DNA of 7,389 bases from Thermoanaerobaculales bacterium (GTDB taxonomy: Bacteria > Acidobacteriota > Thermoanaerobaculia > Thermoanaerobaculales > Sulfomarinibacteraceae): the NCBI GenBank assembly GCA_025456385.1, contig JALOKS010000191.1, forward strand, positions 1 to 7,389. Direction: 5' to 3'. Both the position numbers and the translations under genes were made by a program. The notes under the pieces are model-generated. The model had not been told where the DNA came from and did not search any database. It saw nothing but the letters and a program-made list of their open reading frames with translations. Below, piece after piece: positions 1 through 5,479 of the stretch (positions are counted from its first letter, which is position 1; the number at the start of each line of letters is the position of its first letter).

Positions 1-1
1 C

Positions 2-1399
2 GGCGTCGCCAAGCCGGTTCACGCCGAGGCCGTGGTCGGCGCGGGGGCATGGGGTGCGACGCGCGCGACCGTGGACGGCGGCTGGGTGTGGACGGCGGCA
101 GTGCAGTCGCCGGGCGCCTCCGGGCTCCGCCTGCGGCTCCGCGGCCTCCGCCTGCCGGCGGACACCGAGCTCTTCGCCTACACCGAGGCGGGGGCGCTCG
201 CCGGGCCCTTCAGCGGCAACGGGCCGCGCGGCACGGGCGAGCTCTGGCTGCCGGCTCTCCCCGGGGACACCGCCTACCTGCAGCTGCGGCGGTACGGGCC
301 GGGCGGGCCGGAGCCGACCGCGCAGGCGTCCTTCGTCCTCGACGCCGTCGGCCACCTGGGCGCTGCCTTCGGCGCCGCTGCCGCCGGCGCCAAGTCCTTC
401 TGCGACTACAACGCGTCGTGCATCGTCAACCTGAGCTGCGTCGAGCCGGCGCCGGCGGTGGCCGACGCCCGCGATGCGGTGGCGCTCATGCTCTTCGTCG
501 ACGAGCCCTACCTCTATGCCTGCTCGGGCGGCCTCCTCAACACCACCGCGAACGACGGCACGCCGTACTTCCTGACCGCCAACCACTGCCTGAGCACCGG
601 CGAGGTCGCCGCGACCCTGGAGACCTTCTTCCAGTGGTCGGTCGACTGCGGCGCCCCCTGCCCGGAGCAGTGGGGCACCCCGATCGGCGTGCCCTCGCTG
701 CTCGGTGCGGAGGTGCTCGCCACCGACCGCGTCGGCGACTACACCTTGCTGCGGCTCGACGCCGCGGCGGCGCCGCCGGGGACCGTGCTGCTGGGCTGGA
801 CCAACGAGCCGGTCGCCTTCAACCACGAGCAGCCGCTCTACCGGGTCAGCCACCCGGCGCTGGCGCCGCAGGCCTACTCGGAGCACCGGGTCGACACCGG
901 GGCCACCGCCTGCCTGCAGTGGCCGCGGGGCTCGTGGATCTACAGCCGCGACGTCGTCGGCGCCACCGAGGGCGGCTCGAGCGGCTCGCCGGTGGTCAAC
1001 GCCGACGGCCTGGTGGTCGGCCAGCTCTCCGGCTCCTGCGGGCTGTTGGCCTGGTTCCCGTGCCTGAGCCGCTGGCACGCGACCGCCGACGGCGCCTTCG
1101 CGAGCTACTACGGCGAGGTCGAGCCGTGGCTCGACCCGGGCTCGGTCTGCAGCGACGACGACGACGGAGACGGCTTCATCGCCGTTGCCTGCGGAGGCGA
1201 CGACTGCGACGACGCGGACCCGTCGGTCAACCCTGGAGCGGACGAGGTCTGCGACAACGGAATCGACGACGACTGCGACCTCGCGATCGACGGCGAGGAC
1301 CCGGACTGCAGCCTGTGCCTGCCGGCCGGCGCGGCCTGCAGCAGCGGCGTGGAGTGCTGCTCGGGGCGCTGCCGCTGGCTGCTGCGGACCTGCAGGTAG
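2..1399 (+). CDS. Secreted lysyl-endopeptidase-like S1 serine protease with MopE-like and knottin-like C-terminal tail (5' partial)
   Basis: The reading frame is open from the first bases of the window, so the start and signal peptide lie upstream; the GTG at 32 is internal. The visible part is 465 residues. Residues about 15-120 form a beta-rich N-terminal region (SPGASGLRLRLRGLRLP, then a GDTAYLQL strand) like the prodomain of lysyl-endopeptidase-type proteases. The trypsin-fold domain follows at about 134-380, with the catalytic triad visible: His195 in LTANHC, Asp246 in GDYTLLRL and Ser327 in GGSSGSP. Many cysteines suggest disulfides and export. Residues about 385-436 carry an Asp-rich, calcium-like MopE/'putative metal-binding' motif (DDDGDG, GDDCDD, PGADEVCDNGIDDDC). 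The last 27 residues form a Cys-rich module with spacing C-x6-C-x5-CC-x3-C-x6-C. It probably digests proteins outside the cell. The Lys-specificity residue could not be aligned with confidence, so cleavage specificity is left open. Family call is firm; substrate is unknown. Confidence 0.93.
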   Translation, partial: GVAKPVHAEAVVGAGAWGATRATVDGGWVWTAAVQSPGASGLRLRLRGLRLPADTELFAYTEAGALAGPFSGNGPRGTGELWLPALPGDTAYLQLRRYGPGGPEPTAQASFVLDAVGHLGAAFGAAAAGAKSFCDYNASCIVNLSCVEPAPAVADARDAVALMLFVDEPYLYACSGGLLNTTANDGTPYFLTANHCLSTGEVAATLETFFQWSVDCGAPCPEQWGTPIGVPSLLGAEVLATDRVGDYTLLRLDAAAAPPGTVLLGWTNEPVAFNHEQPLYRVSHPALAPQAYSEHRVDTGATACLQWPRGSWIYSRDVVGATEGGSSGSPVVNADGLVVGQLSGSCGLLAWFPCLSRWHATADGAFASYYGEVEPWLDPGSVCSDDDDGDGFIAVACGGDDCDDADPSVNPGADEVCDNGIDDDCDLAIDGEDPDCSLCLPAGAACSSGVECCSGRCRWLLRTCR

Positions 1400-1401
1400 T
1401 C

Positions 1402-1433
1402 CGGGCGAGGGTCTCCCGAGGGCCTGCCGCCCG
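1402..1433. terminator. Weak candidate bidirectional terminator between convergent genes
   Basis: The 40-bp gap between the two convergent stop codons holds a 6-bp inverted repeat, CGGGCG (1402-1407) and CGCCCG (1428-1433), around a 20-nt loop. The loop itself contains a small GGGTCTCCC palindrome. There is no T tract on either side, so intrinsic termination is doubtful. Position is the main argument for a role. Confidence 0.2.
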
Positions 1434-1439
1434 CGCCGC

Positions 1440-3761
1440 TCAGCCGACGGCGCCGAGGACCTCGTCGAGGGCGGCGAGGGTCGAGTCGACGTCGTGCGCC
1501 TGCAGGACCAGCGGCGGCTTGATCTTGAGCACGTTGTGGTGCGGCCCGTCGGTCGAGAGCAGGAAGCCGCGCCACTTCATCTCGTTGATCACCAGGCCGG
1601 CCTCGGATCCCGCCGGCTCGAGGGTGCCGCGGTCGCGGACCAGCTCGACGCCGAGGAAGAGGCCGCGCCCGCGCACGTCGCCGATCAGGGGGTGCCGCTC
1701 CTGGAGGGCCCGCAGGCCGGCGGTGAAGCGGGCCCCCAGCTCGAGGGCGTGCTGCTGCAGGCCCTCGCGCTCGATGACCTCGAGCACCGCGAGCCCGACC
1801 GCGCACGACACCGGGTTGCCGCCGAAGGTGCTGAAGAACTCCATCCCGGTGTCGAAGGAGGCGGCGACCGCGGGCGTGGTGATGACCGCCGCCATCGGGT
1901 GGCCGTTGCCGATCGGCTTGCCGAGGGTGACGATGTCGGGCACCACGCCCTCGGTCTCGAAGGCCCAGAAGTGGCTGCCGACGCGGCCGAAGCCGACCTG
2001 CACCTCGTCGGCGATCAACAGGCCGCCGGCCCCGCGCACGAGCTCGGCGGCGGCGCGGAGGAAGCCTTCGGCGGGCACGACCTGGCCGCCGCAGCTGATC
2101 AGCGGCTCGGCGATCAGGGCGCCGAGGCGGCCGCCGCCGCGTTCGATCGCGGCAATCGCCGCCCGCACCTCGTCGGCGTAGCGGAGGCCGGCGAAGGGGC
2201 CGAGGTGCGGCCCGCGGTAGGGGTCGGGCATCGGCACCTTGTGGGCGTGGGCGGCGAGGCCCGTGCCGCCCGGCCCCTCGCACTTGTAGGGCGAGATCTC
2301 GACCAGCGACGGCGAGTGCCCGTGGTAGGCGTGGTCGAGGACGATCAGCTCCTTCGATCCGGTGTGCGCCCGCGCGAGGCGCAGCGCGAGGTCGTTGGCC
2401 TCGGTGCCGGAGCAGACGAAGAAGCAGACGCTGAGAGGCTCCGGGAGCCTGGCCGTCAGGCGGAGCGCGTACTCGGCGAGGTTGTCGTGGAGGTAGCGGG
2501 TGTTGGTGTTGAGCTCCGCCATCTGCCGCTGCGCCGCCTCGACGACCCGCGGGTGGCAGTGGCCGACGTGGCAGACGTTGTTGACGAGGTCGAGGTAGCG
2601 GCGGCCCCCCGCGTCGTAGAGGTACGGGCCGCGGCCGCGGGTGATCTTGAGGGGCTCGGAGTAGGCGAGGCTGATGTTGCGGCCGAGGTGGCGGCGCCTG
2701 ACGGCGACGATCTCCTCGGCGCTGCGGGTCGGGGGGGTGGCCGGCGCGCAGGCCTCCTCGAGGCGCTGGCCGGCGCGCTCGCGGTCGAGGGCCGACAGCC
2801 GCTCGAGGAGGCGCCACACCGGCTGCACCGAGATCTGCAGGTACTCGTTGTCGGGCTCGGTCTGCAGGCGGCCGGCGGCGATCAGCACCGACGCGCAGAG
2901 GCGCGCGACCACGAGGTCGAAGAGCAGGGCCTGCTCGGCCGGCGACAGCGGCCGCACCGCGTGGTAGCCGGCCACCACGCGCGCCGCGTCGGACACCGGC
3001 TCGTCGCGGTCGAGCATGAGGTAGGCGCAGGCCACCGCCAGCTCCGCCACGGTGACGGTGTGCAGGATGTCGCCGAAGTCGATGAGGCCGGCGAGCGTCG
3101 GCCGGCCGCCGGCATCGCTCGCGACCAGCAGGTTGTGGTCGTTGGCGTCGTTGTGGATGACGCTGCGCTCCAGGGGCGCGAGCCGCGGCAGCACCCGGCC
3201 GCGGAAGTGATCGAGGTGCCGCGCGGCCAGAGCGCGCCGCGGGGCTCCCTCGACGTGCTCGAGGGCGGGCGCGAAGCCTTCGATCCGCTCCAGGTCCCAG
3301 ATCAGGTCCCGGTGCGCGCCCGGGTGCTCGAAGCCGCGCAGGGCGAGATCGAGCCGGGCGAGCGCGCGGCCGATGCCCTCGAGCAGCTGTGGCGAGCGCT
3401 CGCCGACGTTGACGAGCGGCGTCCCGTCGAGGTAGGTGACCAGCCGCGCCAGGCCGGGGCCGGCCGGGCCGTTGACCGGCACCAGGTCGAGGCCCTCGCG
3501 GTCGCGTATGACCTGCGGCACCAGCCGCGCGACGGGCGTGTCGGCGAGGAAGCCGAGGGCCCTGACCTGGCACTCGACGGCCGCAGGGTCCGTCCCGCCG
3601 GGCGAGACCTTGAGCACCCGGCGCTCGCCGGCAGCGGTGACGAGGACGAAGTTGCGGTCGACCTCGCCGGCCAGGGTCTGGGCCCGCGCCTCGAGGCCCC
3701 AGTGCTCGCGCGCGATGCGCTCGGCATCCTCGGCAGCGAACCGCGGTCGGTCTCCGCTCAT
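1440..3761 (-). CDS. Kinase (APH fold) fused to class III PLP aminotransferase-fold enzyme; probable bifunctional kinase/phospho-lyase
   Basis: The protein has 773 residues and is complete (ATG 3761, TGA 1440). Residues about 5-325 are an aminoglycoside-phosphotransferase/choline-kinase-fold domain: VLKVSP (ATP-site Lys51), catalytic loop HNDANDHN (203-210, Asp205) and metal-binding IDFGD (227-231). Residues about 345-773 are a full class III aminotransferase fold: SGTEAND (451-457), HAYHGH (477-482), ADEVQ with PLP-binding Asp585, and Schiff-base Lys615 in TLGKPIGNGHP. In animals the equivalent partners are separate proteins, hydroxylysine kinase and the AGXT2L phospho-lyases, which phosphorylate an amino alcohol and then eliminate phosphate and ammonia. 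A fusion suggests the same two steps on one chain. The substrate (hydroxylysine, ethanolamine or another) cannot be told from sequence. Plain aminotransferase activity is the alternative. The linker (about 326-345) is too short for the M23 peptidase domain that, from memory, sits between the halves of some longer relatives. No strong Shine-Dalgarno sequence precedes the ATG. The start is supported because longer in-frame starts run through the hairpin at 3841-3863 and into the neighbouring gene. It lies 125 bp after the tricorn gene on the same strand. Confidence 0.94.
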   Translation of the reverse strand: MSGDRPRFAAEDAERIAREHWGLEARAQTLAGEVDRNFVLVTAAGERRVLKVSPGGTDPAAVECQVRALGFLADTPVARLVPQVIRDREGLDLVPVNGPAGPGLARLVTYLDGTPLVNVGERSPQLLEGIGRALARLDLALRGFEHPGAHRDLIWDLERIEGFAPALEHVEGAPRRALAARHLDHFRGRVLPRLAPLERSVIHNDANDHNLLVASDAGGRPTLAGLIDFGDILHTVTVAELAVACAYLMLDRDEPVSDAARVVAGYHAVRPLSPAEQALLFDLVVARLCASVLIAAGRLQTEPDNEYLQISVQPVWRLLERLSALDRERAGQRLEEACAPATPPTRSAEEIVAVRRRHLGRNISLAYSEPLKITRGRGPYLYDAGGRRYLDLVNNVCHVGHCHPRVVEAAQRQMAELNTNTRYLHDNLAEYALRLTARLPEPLSVCFFVCSGTEANDLALRLARAHTGSKELIVLDHAYHGHSPSLVEISPYKCEGPGGTGLAAHAHKVPMPDPYRGPHLGPFAGLRYADEVRAAIAAIERGGGRLGALIAEPLISCGGQVVPAEGFLRAAAELVRGAGGLLIADEVQVGFGRVGSHFWAFETEGVVPDIVTLGKPIGNGHPMAAVITTPAVAASFDTGMEFFSTFGGNPVSCAVGLAVLEVIEREGLQQHALELGARFTAGLRALQERHPLIGDVRGRGLFLGVELVRDRGTLEPAGSEAGLVINEMKWRGFLLSTDGPHHNVLKIKPPLVLQAHDVDSTLAALDEVLGAVG

Positions 3762-3814
3762 GGCTGCTCTGCGACAGTGGGCGCCGGGGCGGAACGACGG
3801 TATGTCATCTTGAA

Positions 3815-3842
3815 ATTCTACCGTGGCGCCGCACGAACAACG
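3815..3842 (-). promoter_or_regulatory. Candidate promoter of the kinase/aminotransferase gene
   Basis: On the minus strand TAGAAT (3820-3815) matches the sigma-70 -10 consensus at 5 of 6 positions. It lies about 53 bp before the ATG at 3761, in an AT-richer island within GC-rich DNA. The -35 is poor: CGTTGT at 16 bp spacing, or TTGTTC at only 14 bp. It sits directly behind the hairpin that probably ends the tricorn transcript, where a fresh promoter would be needed. Confidence 0.3.
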
Positions 3843-3863
3843 CGCGGCCCCGGGGGCCGCGCG
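3836..3863 (-). terminator. Probable intrinsic terminator of the tricorn peptidase gene
   Basis: CGCGCGGCCC (3841-3850) and GGGCCGCGCG (3854-3863) form a perfect 10-bp inverted repeat, extendable to 11 bp with a single-base centre (probably a slightly larger real loop). On the minus strand it begins 23 nt after the tricorn TGA (3889-3887) and is followed by TTGTTC, a short U-rich run. The stem is very strong but the U tract is short, so termination may be partial. Confidence 0.55.
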
Positions 3864-3886
3864 GGTCATGGTTGTGGCGTGGCGGC

Positions 3887-5305
3887 TCAGCCGTCGATGG
3901 CAGCGAGCAGGACCTCCACCGCCTTTTCGAGCTGCTGGTCGCGTCCGGCCGCCTCGAGGGCCGGGTCGTTGTCGATCTCGACGTCGGGATCGAGGTGCTT
4001 GTTCTCCATGAGCTCGCCGTCGTTGTCGAGGTAGCCGACCATGGGGATGCCGAAGGTGAGGCTGCGGTCCTGCAGGGTCTCCCACCACACCGAGGTGCAG
4101 GTTCCCGGCACCTGCATGCCGACGGTGGTTCCGATTCCGAGCGCCGTGTAGGCCATCGGGAAGCAGTGGGCGTCGGAGTAGTTGCCCTCGTTCATGACCA
4201 CGACCGAGGGCTTCGTCCAGCGGTGGACCGGCTCCTCGCCGAGGTACTGGCCGCGCGGCACCGCGCGGGCGTAGGTCTTCCCGGTCAGCAGGACGGTCAG
4301 GGCCTCCACGAGGTTGCCGCCGTTGTTGAAGCGGGTGTCGAGGACGATGCCCTCCGTGCCGACCGCCTTGCCGAAGATGTCCTCGAAGATCTCGCGGTAG
4401 CGCGAGTCGCTCATCGAGCGGATGTGGGCGTAGCCCAGACGGCCGCCGGAGAGCCGCTCCACCTCGGCGCGCCGCGAGCGCACCCAGCGCTCGTACAGGA
4501 GCTCGGACTCGGCGCTGAGCGAGACCGGTTTGACCGTCTCCTGCCAGCGCGTGCCGCTTTCCGGTTCGGCGAGCGACAGCCGCACGGCCCGGTCCGCCTT
4601 GCGGTTCAGCAGCGGGTACCAGTTGGCGCCGGCGGCGATCTCGTGGCCGTCGATGGCCTCGATGACGGTCCCCACCCGGATCTTGGTGCCGGCGGTCTGC
4701 AGGGGACCGCCGTCGACGACCTCGGCGATCCGCACCCCGGGCCCCGTGTGCGCGGGGTCGGGGAAGAAGGCGAGGCTCGCCGTGGCGTCGCCGCTGTCCC
4801 CCGGCGGGCGGTAGTAGCAGCCGAGGTGGGAGGCGTTGAGCTCCCCCTGCAGCTCGGAGAGGAGCTCCGCGAAGTCCCGTGGGTTGTCGATGAAGGGCAG
4901 GAAGCGCGCGTAGGCGGCCTTGTAGAGGTCCCAGTCGACGCCGCCCATGTTCTCGAGGTAGAACTTCTCACGGGTCTGCCGCCAGGCGTGCTCGAAGAGG
5001 TAGGCACGCTCGGCGGCGGCGTCGAGCTCCATCTCCGCCGTGAGAGCGACCGGCTTGGTCGTGCCGCCTTCGATCTCGACCGAGCTCAGCTTGCGGTCGG
5101 CGAGGAGGTAGGCGGTCGTGCCCTCGGCGTCGATCTGGAGGCCCGACGCGGTCTCGGCGTCGAGCTTGGCGAGCAGCTTGACCTCCTTCGTGCGCGGCTC
5201 GTAGAGCCAGAGATCGAAGCCCTTCTCGAACTTCGCGAGGTAGAGGACCTTCTCGCCGTCGGGCGTGATCCGGGCGTCGGCGAGGCGGGCCGAGTGCAGG
5301 GTCAT
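3887..5305 (-). CDS. C-terminal half of tricorn-type peptidase (propeller end, PDZ, S41 catalytic domain)
   Basis: From the ATG at 5305 this frame gives 472 residues, but MTLHSARLADA is internal to tricorn-type proteins. The coding frame runs back to 5539 through a charged linker, and no Shine-Dalgarno sequence or signal peptide supports independent translation. Residues about 1-85 are the end of the second beta-propeller (YLAKFEKGFDLWLYEPRTKE). Residues about 95-170 form the helical C1 region with catalytic His160 (NASHLG). A PDZ domain covers about 175-265 (GVRIAEVVDGGPLQTAG, VIEAIDGHEI). The S41 core covers about 285-470: the LDTRFNNGGN substrate and oxyanion region, nucleophile Ser377 with Asp378 (GNYSDAH), and Glu434 in MENKHLDPD. 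All catalytic residues are intact. The full enzyme would cut periplasmic peptides. Without the propellers and export signal this piece would stay cytosolic and is probably not functional alone. Confidence 0.88.
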   Translation of the reverse strand: MTLHSARLADARITPDGEKVLYLAKFEKGFDLWLYEPRTKEVKLLAKLDAETASGLQIDAEGTTAYLLADRKLSSVEIEGGTTKPVALTAEMELDAAAERAYLFEHAWRQTREKFYLENMGGVDWDLYKAAYARFLPFIDNPRDFAELLSELQGELNASHLGCYYRPPGDSGDATASLAFFPDPAHTGPGVRIAEVVDGGPLQTAGTKIRVGTVIEAIDGHEIAAGANWYPLLNRKADRAVRLSLAEPESGTRWQETVKPVSLSAESELLYERWVRSRRAEVERLSGGRLGYAHIRSMSDSRYREIFEDIFGKAVGTEGIVLDTRFNNGGNLVEALTVLLTGKTYARAVPRGQYLGEEPVHRWTKPSVVVMNEGNYSDAHCFPMAYTALGIGTTVGMQVPGTCTSVWWETLQDRSLTFGIPMVGYLDNDGELMENKHLDPDVEIDNDPALEAAGRDQQLEKAVEVLLAAIDG

Positions 5306-5398
5306 GCGGACCGTCCGGTCCTCGACGCCCTCGAGCTCGAGGGCGACCGGATCGGGAAGCGTGATCTTCTTCTCCGTCGTCGTCGCCTCGGCCTTCGA

Positions 5399-5479
5399 GC
5401 CGTCCTTGCCCTTCTCTTCATCCTTGTCCTTGTCTCTGTCCTTGTCCTTGTCCGCCTCGTCCTCTTTCTCCTTCTCCTT
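5399..5479 (-). repeat. Lys/Asp/Glu-rich low-complexity linker with GACAAG hexamer repeats
   Basis: Inside the tricorn gene, in the downstream frame, 27 consecutive codons encode almost only Lys, Glu and Asp, with one Arg and a few small residues. Part of it is a direct repeat of the codon pair GACAAG (seen on the plus strand as CTTGTC/TCCTTG). Many bacterial tricorn proteins carry a charged insert at this point, between the propeller regions, so it supports the downstream frame being coding. The simple repeat is prone to replication slippage; it lies about 60 bp from the frame break. Confidence 0.75.

Noticed and set aside
49..2181. 710-residue plus-strand open frame crossing the serine protease and into the convergent gene
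   Set aside because: It is an Arg/Ala/Gly-rich shadow frame. The frame ending at 1399 carries the full catalytic triad and Cys-rich tail.
1185..4034. Long plus-strand open frame (949 residues) opposite the kinase/aminotransferase gene
   Set aside because: It is the mirror of a well-conserved minus-strand enzyme in very GC-rich DNA, where stops are rare in several frames. Its translation is Ala/Arg/Glu/Val-rich with no recognisable domain.
3762..4088. N-terminal extension of the kinase/aminotransferase to 4088, or to the ATG at 3869
   Set aside because: It would overlap the tricorn 3' end or run through the terminator hairpin, and the extra residues are low-complexity Arg/Ala-rich. The APH domain begins naturally just after the ATG at 3761.
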